Notes: generated from the letters alone by a model not told the origin. Positions 1 to 6,394 are shown, numbered from the stretch's first letter. The stretch: DNA of 9,630 bases from Rickettsiales bacterium (GCA_947425005.1 CANDYP010000045.1:1-9630), one strand, 5' to 3'. Program-made: numbers and translations.

Positions 1-34
1 AAGGGGGGTAGGGGGGTTTTTCGTCACAAACTCA
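1..34. repeat. G-rich dispersed repeat, copy 1
   Basis: Two runs of six G separated by TA (3-8 and 11-16) are followed by TTTTTCG and then TCACAAACTCA. The same core occurs inverted at 2171-2191 and in this orientation at 2249-2271. The adjoining TCGTCACAAA (21-30) also recurs inverted at 2141-2150. The sequence is non-coding here and sits about 200 bases upstream of nrdA. It may extend past the left edge of the window. Function is unknown; a G-quadruplex or terminator-like role is only inference. Confidence 0.75.
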
Positions 35-96
35 GACCAAAAACTCACACAAATTCCACATCTTTTTCCCAAAAAATAATTTCCCACAAATCCCGC

Positions 97-125
97 TAGA
101 CAATTAATTTCTGCAAAAATAAAAC
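97..125 (+). promoter_or_regulatory. possible sigma-70-type promoter of nrdA
   Basis: TAGACA (97-102, five of six to TTGACA) is followed after 17 bases by TAAAAC (120-125, four of six to TATAAT). Transcription would start near 131-133, so the NrdR boxes at 135-182 would lie on and just after the start, a position from which a repressor could act. The region is AT-rich and other hexamer pairs are possible, so this is a weak call supported mainly by its position relative to the boxes. Confidence 0.3.
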
Positions 126-134
126 TCGCCGCAC

Positions 135-182
135 AAACAAGATATTGTGTGGTTTTAGCAAAAATGCCACTAGATGTAGTTT
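135..182 (+). promoter_or_regulatory. tandem NrdR boxes upstream of nrdA
   Basis: Two 16-bp imperfect palindromes resemble the NrdR box consensus acaCwAtATaTwGtgt. Box 1 (135-150, AAACAAGATATTGTGT) matches at about 14 of 16 positions. Box 2 (167-182, CCACTAGATGTAGTTT) matches at about 12 of 16. Their centres are 32 bp apart, about three helical turns, as is usual for paired NrdR boxes in bacterial nrd promoters. NrdR is a zinc-ribbon/ATP-cone repressor that shuts down ribonucleotide reductase genes when nucleotide levels are high. The pair lies 50 bp before the chosen nrdA start and argues against an upstream TTG start at 145, which falls inside box 1. Confidence 0.65.
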
Positions 183-231
183 AAAATCAGGCTGCGCTTG
201 GTTCCAGCAAAATTCTCAAATTCCTAAAAAA

Positions 232-2130
232 ATGTCCAAAAAATCCGTCACAAAACCATCCAAGTTAGCAGGCTCAACCTCCAGCCTAAAACTTCTTAAG
301 CCCAAGAAAAAATTTGAAGTAAAAATCGACCACAAAAAAGACGAAAAACTCAGCAATTTCGGCAAAGCAGTTTTGAAAGATCGCTACTTAATGCCCGATG
401 AATCTTACCAAGATTTATTCGCCCGCGTTGCCGCCTATTACGCCGACGATCAAGCTCACGCCACTCGCCTTTACGACTACATTTCCAATTTGTGGTTCAT
501 GCCAGCAACTCCAGTTTTAAGCAACGGCGGCACTGAACGCGGCCTTCCGATCTCTTGCTTCTTAAACGAATCCTCCGACTCACTAGAAGGCATTGTCAGC
601 TTGTGGAATGAAAACGTCTGGCTGGCATCTCGCGGTGGCGGCATCGGCAGCTATTGGGGCAATATTCGTTCCATCGGCGAATCGGTGCGCGGCAATGGCA
701 AAACTTCCGGCATCGTGCCATTCATCAAAGTGATGGATTCACAAACTTTAGCGATCTCGCAAGGCAGCTTGCGTCGCGGTTCTGCGGCGGTTTATTTACC
801 AATCAACCATCCGGAAATCGAAGAATTTATTGACCTTAGAAGACCTAACGGCGGAGATCCAAATCGTCGCTCACTCAACTTACATCACGGTATTGCGGTT
901 ACCGACGAGTTCATGAAAGCCGTCGAAAGAGACGGCATGTTTGATTTGAAAAGCCCTTACACCGGCGCCACCGTTGAATCCGTTCGAGCTCGCGCTTTGT
1001 GGATTAAACTTCTGACCACCAGAATTGAAACCGGCGAGCCTTACATCCTCTTCATCGACGCCGTTAACAAAGCCATTCCTGAGCACCACAAAAAATTGGG
1101 ACTAAAAGTTAAAACCTCCAATTTGTGCAGCGAAATCACGCTGCCCACCGGCATTGACCATTTAGGACAAGACCGCACAGCGGTGTGCTGCCTGTCTTCA
1201 CTCAATTTAGAATTTTACGACGAGTGGAAAGATAATCCAAAAATCATCGAAGATGTCATGCACTTCCTCGACAATGTGCTGCAAGATTTCATCGACAAAG
1301 CACCAGATTTAATGCACAAAGCAAAATATTCTGCAATGCGCGAACGCAGTGTTGGTCTGGGCGTAATGGGCTTCCACTCATTCTTGCAAAGCAAAAATGT
1401 GCCAATCGAATCTGCGATGAGCAAGGTGTGGAACAAGAAAATTTTCCAACAAATCAAACAAGCTGTGGATGCATCTTCGAAACTTTTAGCCAAAGAAAGA
1501 GGCGCCTGCCCAGACGCTGCTGACGCTGGTTTTTCAGAAAGATTTTCTAACAAATTAGCCATCGCGCCAACTGCTTCGATTTCAATCATTGCCAATAATT
1601 CTTCACCCGGAATTGAACCATTCGCCGCCAACTCTTTTACACAAAAAACCCTCACCGGGTCCTTCAGTGTGCGTAACAAAAATCTGGTAAAATTGTTGGA
1701 ATCGAAAGGCAAAAATACCGAAGATGTGTGGTCGTCAATCACGATTAGTGAAGGCTCAGTGCAGCATTTAGATTTTTTAGATGAGCACGAAAAATTAGTG
1801 TTCAAAACCGCTCAAGAAATCGATCAGAGATGGATGGTAGATTTGTCTGCCGAGCGTCAGGAATATATTTGCCAGGCGCAAAGTCTGAACCTCTTCATGC
1901 CCGGAGATGTTTCCAAAAAAGAATTGCACGAGATTCATTTCAGAGCGTGGAAAAAGGGTCTAAAAAGCCTTTACTACTGCCGCTCTACGTCGATTCAACG
2001 CGCAGATAAAGTTTCGCGCAAAGTTGAAAATGACGAAATGTTTAAGAAAGAAGTGGCGGCAAAAGTGGAGGATCAAATTGAAGAAAAGCCGCAAGAGAGT
2101 CAGTATGAGGAGTGCTTGTCTTGTCAGTAG
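232..2130 (+). CDS. nrdA: ribonucleoside-diphosphate reductase class I, alpha (large) subunit
   Basis: 632-residue catalytic chain of class I ribonucleotide reductase, which reduces ribonucleoside diphosphates to deoxy forms using a radical passed from the NrdB subunit (no nrdB in this window). Residues seen, numbered from the ATG at 232: Cys109 in PISCFLN and Cys319/320 in AVCCLSS form the active-site redox pair; N297-L-C299-S-E301 is the NLCxE catalytic motif with the thiyl-radical cysteine; Tyr581-Tyr582 in SLYYCRS relay the radical; the C-terminal CLSC (628-631) is the swinging dithiol recharged by thioredoxin or glutaredoxin. The N-terminal ATP cone of E. coli NrdA is absent: only a roughly 40-residue lysine-rich leader precedes the catalytic fold, giving a shorter protein, so dATP overall inhibition is probably missing. 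The frame stays open upstream to a TTG at 145, but that stretch (MCGFSKNATR...) is unlike the family and overlaps the NrdR boxes, so the ATG at 232 is preferred. No strong Shine-Dalgarno is visible. Confidence 0.96.
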   Translation: MSKKSVTKPSKLAGSTSSLKLLKPKKKFEVKIDHKKDEKLSNFGKAVLKDRYLMPDESYQDLFARVAAYYADDQAHATRLYDYISNLWFMPATPVLSNGGTERGLPISCFLNESSDSLEGIVSLWNENVWLASRGGGIGSYWGNIRSIGESVRGNGKTSGIVPFIKVMDSQTLAISQGSLRRGSAAVYLPINHPEIEEFIDLRRPNGGDPNRRSLNLHHGIAVTDEFMKAVERDGMFDLKSPYTGATVESVRARALWIKLLTTRIETGEPYILFIDAVNKAIPEHHKKLGLKVKTSNLCSEITLPTGIDHLGQDRTAVCCLSSLNLEFYDEWKDNPKIIEDVMHFLDNVLQDFIDKAPDLMHKAKYSAMRERSVGLGVMGFHSFLQSKNVPIESAMSKVWNKKIFQQIKQAVDASSKLLAKERGACPDAADAGFSERFSNKLAIAPTASISIIANNSSPGIEPFAANSFTQKTLTGSFSVRNKNLVKLLESKGKNTEDVWSSITISEGSVQHLDFLDEHEKLVFKTAQEIDQRWMVDLSAERQEYICQAQSLNLFMPGDVSKKELHEIHFRAWKKGLKSLYYCRSTSIQRADKVSRKVENDEMFKKEVAAKVEDQIEEKPQESQYEECLSCQ

Positions 2131-2140
2131 TAAGTTTGAA

Positions 2141-2278
2141 TTTGTGACGAGAAAATTTTGAGTGTAACTCGAAAAACCCCCCTACCCCCCTGACAATTAC
2201 TTTAGTACTTGCAACTCACGCAAAAATTAAAAAATAATTTGTGAGTACAAGGGGGGTAGGGGGGTTTTTCGAGTTACA
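2141..2278. repeat. inverted pair of G-rich repeat (copies 2 and 3), long hairpin
   Basis: The 29-base arms at 2163-2191 and 2250-2278 are perfect reverse complements, including CCCCCCTACCCCCC against GGGGGGTAGGGGGG and the AAAAA/TTTTT tracts beside them. Pairing can continue inward through an imperfect stem (2209-2219 with 2241-2251, sharing an overlap with the main arm) around an AT-only loop. A degenerate partial copy (TTTGTGACGA, 2141-2150) precedes the left arm and matches, inverted, the sequence next to copy 1 at 21-30. The structure begins just after the nrdA stop. On either strand it ends in a G6 run followed by T5, so it could terminate transcription in both directions, although the loop of about 58 bases is long for an intrinsic terminator. 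Confidence 0.85.
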
Positions 2279-2358
2279 TTCAATTCATCTCCAAACAAAA
2301 CTTGCACTTTTAAAACCACTTCGTAATTTGCGCCGCTCATTTTTGCCGGACTCACCAT
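2227..2358 (-). CDS. possible small protein, 43 aa, unknown
   Basis: I do not recognise this product. An ATG at 2358 is preceded by a good Shine-Dalgarno (GGAGGA, ten bases upstream). The frame runs through MVSPAKMSGANYEVVLKVQV, then LFGDELNV, then TRKTPLPPLYSQIIF to a TAA at 2229-2227. The first 28 residues have an alternating hydrophobic pattern that could form a beta strand. The last 15 come from copy 3 of the G-rich repeat, read as its complement, so the repeat supplies the C-terminus. The frame is also open upstream of the ATG for about 14 codons, so this could instead be the surviving tail of a decayed gene. It lies between nrdA and tRNA-Glu on the opposite strand to both. The Shine-Dalgarno is better than those of most genes here, but the length is too short to be sure. 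Confidence 0.28.
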   Translation of the reverse strand: MVSPAKMSGANYEVVLKVQVLFGDELNVTRKTPLPPLYSQIIF

Positions 2359-2421
2359 CGGCAAAAATTCCTCCAGAAAATCTTCAAGTTTTACAAAAAG
2401 TTTCGTTTAAGAAATTTTTCG

Positions 2422-2496
2422 GGCCCCTTCGTCTAACGGTTAGGACGCCACCCTTTCACGGTGGCGATACGGATTCGAATTCCGTAGGGGTCACCA
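2422..2496 (+). tRNA. tRNA-Glu (anticodon TTC)
   Basis: The cloverleaf can be drawn directly. Acceptor GGCCCCT (2422-2428) pairs with AGGGGTC (2486-2492), with one G-T wobble at the second pair. The anticodon stem CCACC/GGTGG encloses loop CTTTCAC with anticodon TTC at 2455-2457. The T arm contains GGATTCGAATTCC. The overall sequence follows bacterial tRNA-Glu (start CCCCTTCGTCTA). The discriminator base is A at 2493, where E. coli tRNA-Glu has G, and the CCA end is encoded (2494-2496). The gtrA-like start lies 67 bases downstream, so the two may share a transcript. No clear terminator follows; only a weak CGCTG-CGCTA-CAGCG hairpin is present nearby. Confidence 0.95.
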
Positions 2497-2563
2497 TCCG
2501 CTTTCGCTGCGCTACAGCGCGATTTATCCGCTTTCTACCTCCCTTCGATTCCACTCTTCTTTG

Positions 2564-2974
2564 ATGAATATTATTTTGGGAATAAAAAATTTTATTCATC
2601 GGCATCACCTTACTAAGCAGGCTTCTGGTTTTATTTTGGTTGGAATTATTTCGACCGTCGTTGGCTATTCGAGCTTCATTACTTTTCTGCGCTTATTTGG
2701 ATTTCATTACCTCGTAGCCAATCTTGGCGGGTTTATTTGTAGCATTGGGGTAAGCTATTATTGCAACCGGCGTTGGACTTTTAAGGCACACGATTCCCAA
2801 TATTTTTACCGTTATTTTTCCTTCTACTTAGTCTCCTTCGCCATCAGCAGCGCCTTGCTGAAATTCTTCGTTGAGTTTTGCGGAGTCATTCCCGAAATCG
2901 CCAACGTTTTCGTCATCGGAATCATGACCGGCATCAATTTCACGGGCGTGAAACTTTTGGTGTTTAAGAAGTAG
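2564..2974 (+). CDS. GtrA-family polytopic membrane protein
   Basis: 136-residue inner-membrane protein of the GtrA family (PF04138). The family includes flippases for polyprenyl-linked sugars used in O-antigen glucosylation and several proteins of unknown transport role. Four hydrophobic segments are visible at about 20-44, 48-66, 82-104 and 108-130. The conserved loop motif after the second segment is present as N68-R-R-W-T-F73. Length is normal for the family. The ATG at 2564 is preferred over an in-frame TTG just before it; no convincing Shine-Dalgarno is seen. The stop is two bases from the convergent comEC stop, so the two transcripts must overlap or rely on collision. No glycosyltransferase partner lies nearby, so the substrate cannot be inferred from context. 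Confidence 0.88.
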   Translation: MNIILGIKNFIHRHHLTKQASGFILVGIISTVVGYSSFITFLRLFGFHYLVANLGGFICSIGVSYYCNRRWTFKAHDSQYFYRYFSFYLVSFAISSALLKFFVEFCGVIPEIANVFVIGIMTGINFTGVKLLVFKK

Positions 2975-2976
2975 TT

Positions 2977-5571
2977 TCACTCGCCTTCCAAATAAAAAAA
3001 TTGTCCGCCTTTTTGGTAAAAATCTAAATTATCAATTTTGATTTTATTTTCTGCGATACAGCTCGGAAGCTTGTATTTAGCGGTCAGATTCACAATCACA
3101 TCAAAGTCATTTCGACAGATTTCAGAAATTTTATTGCGCTTGAGCAGCACTAAAATTTTCTGATTCTTTTCAATCACACATTTCACTTCGTCGCAAAAAA
3201 TATCTTTTTGCGGATGAGTTGTAAGAGACTTAAATTCCGCCTCACCCATCTTCTTCATCCAAGCCCTGCGCTTCTTGGACGGCCTTAAGTCTTTTGAAAA
3301 AACTAAACCATCTTCAACATTTAGGGCAAAAAATTTCTGCTTAATGTCGAATAAAATATCCGGTTTTTTGACGAAGAAAATTGTCAGGAAAGAAAGGCAA
3401 AATAAAAAAATTCCTACCAAGCGTAAGTGGCTTTTACTCAAACAAATCAGCAGCAATCCTAAAATGGCAACCACAAGCCCAAGGCTTGACAGATGTGGGC
3501 TTACGAAGTGAGAGAAATTTAAATCAGTCACAAAAATCGCAATCTTTTCAATTAGAAAAATTCCTCTCTCCATCAAAAGCAGAGCGTATTTTTCTAAATT
3601 TAGCGGCATCAAAAATATCGCCAAAAACCCCAACGGCATTACGAAAAAACTGGTCAGAGGAATTGCCAAAACATTCGCCACGAAGCCAAGCAAAGTAACG
3701 TTTTGGAAGGATCGCATCAAGAAGGGAGTAGTGGCAATTTGAATGGCAATTGAGATCAAAATTATTTCGAAAAAATATCCCAAAAAGCGCCACAAAAAAT
3801 AGGAATTTCGGTCACGATTTTTGTAATCAACAAAACTGCACAACACCAAAATTGCTGCGAAAGAAAGTTGAAAACTAATGTTAAAAACCGCGTAAGGATT
3901 GAGTAGAATCAAGGCTAGAGCTCCGGTCATTACCGCTCTTTTTGCATTAATTTTTTCGCCGACAAAAAGCGCAATCAAAACTAACAACACCATTAAAAAT
4001 GCCCGCTGCGCCGGCAGTGGGGAGTCGGCAATTTTTAAATAAAAATAGGTGCCGAAAATTGCTGCAAGCGCCGCGATTTTTTTGAGGTCAAAACGCAAAG
4101 TTAAATATTCGCTGCGCGACAGAATGAAGCGCGTTGCAACGAAGCAAATCGCGCTTGCCAGCGATAAATGGAAACCTGAAATCGACAACAAATGTGCCAG
4201 TCCGGAATTTCTAATTTTCTCCATTAAATCTTGAGAAATTTGGTTTTGATCGCCGATTAAAAATGCCAAAGCAATTGCGGCCTGATCACCTTTGAGCACG
4301 CCTAAAATTCTGCTGCGGATTTTTTCACGCACTGATAAAAACCAGCCGTCAGCGCTTGATATCTCTGCCTTCTGCAAAATTTTTGCTTCACCTAAAGCGT
4401 AACCGTAAGCGCCAATTTTTTTGAATTTGGCATCCAAAATCGCATCAAAATCATCGGGAAATTCTTTGGCCTTAGCAGGCTGCAACATCATGCGCACCGC
4501 GACCACGTCATTGACTGCGATGTTTTGAAAATTTTTTATTAAGTTGATTGAGATTTTTTGCGGCGGACTTGGGAAGCGCTCGCGGCCTTGAATTTCCTGC
4601 CACGCCACCTGTTGGTAGTTTTTAGAATAGTCTAAAAATTCGCGGTCAATTTCTTGGTAGTCCGGAAGATTTACGAAATTTTTTTGGATGGTTTTGGCAC
4701 TGATTTTTTTTGGCTTTTTAGGTTTTTTCTTAGCTTTTTTCTTTTGGAGTTTTTTTGATTTTACTGCTTCATCGAGCTTGTCAGCAGACCCGGAAACAAG
4801 CTCGGGGTAACAATCAGTGACGGGGTGACAATCAAGAGTAAGGCGACTATTTGGAGCGGCCGCCACTCCGTCAGCATCAATTACAGCCTGATCCCCCTCC
4901 CCCACCACCTCTTTCGCCTCAACTACTACCTCACCCTCATTAGTTGTAACCTCATTGATGCCTCCACCCTCGGTTACCACCCCAGACTCTCCGCTTGTTA
5001 CCACCGACCTTTCGGTTGTCCCACTGGACTTGGTTCTCGATGGTCCATTACGAGGCTTCCTCACCATCTTTTTCTTCTCCGTTTTTTTCTTTTTTATTTT
5101 CTTCTTCTTAACTTTTTTCTTCGACTTTTTGTGCTTCTTCTCCTTCTTCTCCAAAAATTTTGACTTGTACAACACTGGCTCTGAAATCACTAAACTAGCC
5201 CCTTCAACCCCATTCACCGGATTCAAAAACTTCCTCACCGACGCAACCTTCCCCACCCCATCCACATAAATTTTTCCCGTCACTTGCGCGGAAGAAATAA
5301 AAATTTTCTGATAAAAATGCGCGTAAAAACTCCCCAACAAAAACAGCGAGCATCCTAGAAAAATAAGGGATCGAATCGAGTGACGATTCAAAAAATAAAA
5401 CAGAACAGCCGTAGAAAACAGCGCAGCCAGAACAACAAAATTCAGCAGAAAATTCCCTTCAAACGCAAAATAAAATGCCGCACCAAACCCAAACAAAACC
5501 GGCACCCAAAGCCAGAGATTGTCTTTTTCTGCGACAAAAATTTTTAAAAAAAATGTGGTAAGTTTTTGCAT
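2977..5571 (-). CDS. comEC: ComEC/Rec2 competence family DNA channel, with lysine-rich insertion
   Basis: 864-residue inner-membrane protein of the ComEC/Rec2 family, which carries single-stranded DNA into the cytoplasm during natural transformation. N-terminal membrane segments (about 20-85) lead into a DUF4131/OB-like region (about 95-400). The competence domain (about 410-715) has many hydrophobic segments and the signature GLAHLLSISGFHLSL (457-471). The C-terminal 130 residues resemble the short tail of alphaproteobacterial ComEC (CDEVKC at 793-798, then a late conserved cysteine); no HxHxDH metallo-beta-lactamase motif is seen. The DUF4131 region is split by about 150 foreign-looking residues: lysine-rich 141-172, a Gly/Thr/Val/Glu-rich stretch to about 240, a palindromic-element peptide at 244-268, and more lysine-rich sequence at 271-290. 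The frame is intact throughout. The start fits the family's N-terminal pattern (EKDNLWLWVPVLFGFG). No Shine-Dalgarno is evident. Whether the channel works with this insertion cannot be told from sequence. Confidence 0.92.
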   Translation of the reverse strand: MQKLTTFFLKIFVAEKDNLWLWVPVLFGFGAAFYFAFEGNFLLNFVVLAALFSTAVLFYFLNRHSIRSLIFLGCSLFLLGSFYAHFYQKIFISSAQVTGKIYVDGVGKVASVRKFLNPVNGVEGASLVISEPVLYKSKFLEKKEKKHKKSKKKVKKKKIKKKKTEKKKMVRKPRNGPSRTKSSGTTERSVVTSGESGVVTEGGGINEVTTNEGEVVVEAKEVVGEGDQAVIDADGVAAAPNSRLTLDCHPVTDCYPELVSGSADKLDEAVKSKKLQKKKAKKKPKKPKKISAKTIQKNFVNLPDYQEIDREFLDYSKNYQQVAWQEIQGRERFPSPPQKISINLIKNFQNIAVNDVVAVRMMLQPAKAKEFPDDFDAILDAKFKKIGAYGYALGEAKILQKAEISSADGWFLSVREKIRSRILGVLKGDQAAIALAFLIGDQNQISQDLMEKIRNSGLAHLLSISGFHLSLASAICFVATRFILSRSEYLTLRFDLKKIAALAAIFGTYFYLKIADSPLPAQRAFLMVLLVLIALFVGEKINAKRAVMTGALALILLNPYAVFNISFQLSFAAILVLCSFVDYKNRDRNSYFLWRFLGYFFEIILISIAIQIATTPFLMRSFQNVTLLGFVANVLAIPLTSFFVMPLGFLAIFLMPLNLEKYALLLMERGIFLIEKIAIFVTDLNFSHFVSPHLSSLGLVVAILGLLLICLSKSHLRLVGIFLFCLSFLTIFFVKKPDILFDIKQKFFALNVEDGLVFSKDLRPSKKRRAWMKKMGEAEFKSLTTHPQKDIFCDEVKCVIEKNQKILVLLKRNKISEICRNDFDVIVNLTAKYKLPSCIAENKIKIDNLDFYQKGGQFFYLEGE
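4773..4836 (-). repeat. RPE-like palindromic element read in frame within comEC
   Basis: Nine-base arms CGAGCTTGT (4773-4781) and ACAAGCTCG (4796-4804) are perfect inverted repeats. They overlap a second, shorter palindrome based on CCCG/CGGG. A direct half-repeat, GATTGTYACCCCG read on the - strand, occurs twice beside it. Translated in the comEC frame it gives DCHPVTDCYPELVSGS, the peptide typical of a palindromic repeat found translated inside unrelated bacterial proteins. This resembles the in-frame insertion behaviour established for Rickettsia palindromic elements, but identity with a named RPE family is not claimed. Confidence 0.7.
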
Positions 5572-5604
5572 TGGTGGTGTGTGAGAAAAACACTCTAAGA
5601 TTTA

Positions 5605-5750
5605 AGAACCTGTTCAAAATCTCGCTGCGACGAGTCGGAAATGGTGGATTTGCGAGCACCGCAGCGCAGCGTACTTATGGTACGTGAGCAGCGGAGCGCA
5701 GCAAATCCGCCATTTACGGCCGTCGCAGGTAGAGCTTTTGAACAGGTTCT
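5605..5750. repeat. 146-bp imperfect palindrome with 15-bp terminal inverted repeats (MITE-like)
   Basis: The ends AGAACCTGTTCAAAA (5605-5619) and TTTTGAACAGGTTCT (5736-5750) are perfect reverse complements. Imperfect pairing continues inward (TGCGACG with CGTCGCA; GGTGGATTTGC with GCAAATCCGCC) to a central hairpin, CGTAC-TTATG-GTACG (5670-5684). No coding capacity of its own is apparent. It is more GC-rich than its flanks. It fills most of the gap between higA and comEC, and its right end supplies the higA stop codon. Size, terminal repeats and lack of a transposase suggest a non-autonomous mobile element. No convincing target-site duplication is visible. As RNA it would fold into one long hairpin and could end or process the higBA transcript upstream of comEC. 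Confidence 0.8.
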
Positions 5751-6084
5751 AAGCAATTTTTCTTAGGGGCTTGATGGCAAAGGCGTATCCCAAATTTTCT
5801 AATATTATTTTGAGGGTTTGAAATTTTGGATTGCCATTGACCGACAGAGTTTTGTAAAGACTTTCTCGGGAAAGGCCGGTCTTTTTTGACAGCTCATTGA
5901 AACCACCTTTCGCAATTGCAACTTGTCTGAGAGCAACAAATAGCGCCTTCTCATCACCATCTTCGCGATATTCTACCAAGGCATCATTTAAGAAATCGTT
6001 AGCCAGTTTTGGATTCTTTTTTAAACGCTCCACCACGAAATCATCTAAGCCTTGGTAGTTAATTTTATTTTTTTCGACCTTCAT
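5749..6084 (-). CDS. higA: HigA-like helix-turn-helix antitoxin
   Basis: 111-residue antitoxin of the 'addiction module antidote protein' family (XRE-type helix-turn-helix). It would neutralise the toxin encoded just upstream by direct binding and repress their shared promoter. The DNA-binding part is visible as FNELSKKTGLSRESLYKTLS followed by NPKFQTLKIILENLGY, typical of the family. The start at 6084 has a strong Shine-Dalgarno (GGAGG, five bases away) lying within the end of the toxin gene; the two genes overlap by 20 bases, so translation is probably coupled. Toxin-first order is usual for this family. The TAG stop at 5751-5749 uses the terminal bases of the 146-bp palindrome, so the original C-terminus may have been trimmed. 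The symbol follows the general higBA usage. Confidence 0.88.
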   Translation of the reverse strand: MKVEKNKINYQGLDDFVVERLKKNPKLANDFLNDALVEYREDGDEKALFVALRQVAIAKGGFNELSKKTGLSRESLYKTLSVNGNPKFQTLKIILENLGYAFAIKPLRKIA

Positions 6085-6394
6085 AATCCCTCCAATATTC
6101 TTGCGCTTTTTTAATGTCTTTTTTCTGACTTTTTTTATCACCACCGCACAGCATAATTACAACTTTGTTACCATCCTTTCCGAAATAAATTCGGTATCCG
6201 CCATCAAAATCAAACCTCAATTCGTAAATGGCTTCACCAAGGTTTTTACAATCTCCGAAATTACCAAATCTTATTCTGTTAAATCTTTTTAAAATGCGCT
6301 TTTCAGAATCGCTTTCTAGATCATCAAGCCATTCAGAAAGAGGTTTTTTACCAGATGCGGTCTCGTAAATTATGACTTCAATTCCATCTATCAT
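6065..6394 (-). CDS. higB: HigB/RelE-like toxin (phage Gp49-like 'addiction module killer')
   Basis: 109-residue toxin of the RelE/ParE superfamily, Gp49-like (HigB) branch. Members usually cut mRNA on the ribosome. The family pattern is clear: LSEWLDDL near the start, then KRFNRIRFGNFGDCKNLGEAI, YELRFDFDGGYRIYF, and the strongly conserved VIMLCGGDKKSQKKDIKKA. The frame stays open to a TTG at 6466, but the extra residues (KNKEIQYLTGYGKSI...) are outside the family and cover the likely operator, so the ATG at 6394 (MIDGIEVIIYET) is preferred. It starts 78 bases after the YhcG-family gene ends and overlaps the antitoxin by 20 bases. No truncation is seen; the toxin looks functional. Confidence 0.88.
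   Translation of the reverse strand: MIDGIEVIIYETASGKKPLSEWLDDLESDSEKRILKRFNRIRFGNFGDCKNLGEAIYELRFDFDGGYRIYFGKDGNKVVIMLCGGDKKSQKKDIKKAQEYWRDYEGRKK

Noticed and set aside
51..88. DnaA-box-like sequences (AATTCCACA, TTTCCCACA) before nrdA
   Set aside because: Each has one or two mismatches to TTWTNCACA in a low-complexity AT/C-rich stretch, so the match is not better than chance.
145..231. Upstream TTG start giving a 29-residue cysteine-containing extension of NrdA
   Set aside because: The extension is unlike NrdA N-termini and the start codon lies inside the first NrdR box; the ATG at 232 fits better.
1215..1805. Long minus-strand open frame within nrdA
   Set aside because: It is the complement of a highly conserved reductase catalytic region and has no family features or ribosome site.
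2340..2367. Hairpin TTTTTGCCG / CGGCAAAAA as an intrinsic terminator
   Set aside because: On both strands the T tract is on the 5' arm and A follows the 3' arm, so there is no U tract after the stem; it also lies within the start region of the possible small ORF.
2496..2536. Direct repeat ATCCGCTTTC beginning at the tRNA-Glu 3' end, as a possible attachment site
   Set aside because: Only 10 bases long, with copies about 30 bases apart, no integrase and no element between them; probably chance or local duplication.
2241..2564. Plus-strand open frame running through the repeat and tRNA-Glu
   Set aside because: It covers a structured tRNA gene and the inverted repeat and shows no protein-like pattern.
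4825..5269. Plus-strand frames rich in Phe/Leu that look like membrane proteins
   Set aside because: They are the complement of the lysine codons (AAA/AAG) in the comEC insertion, which necessarily reads as Phe/Leu.
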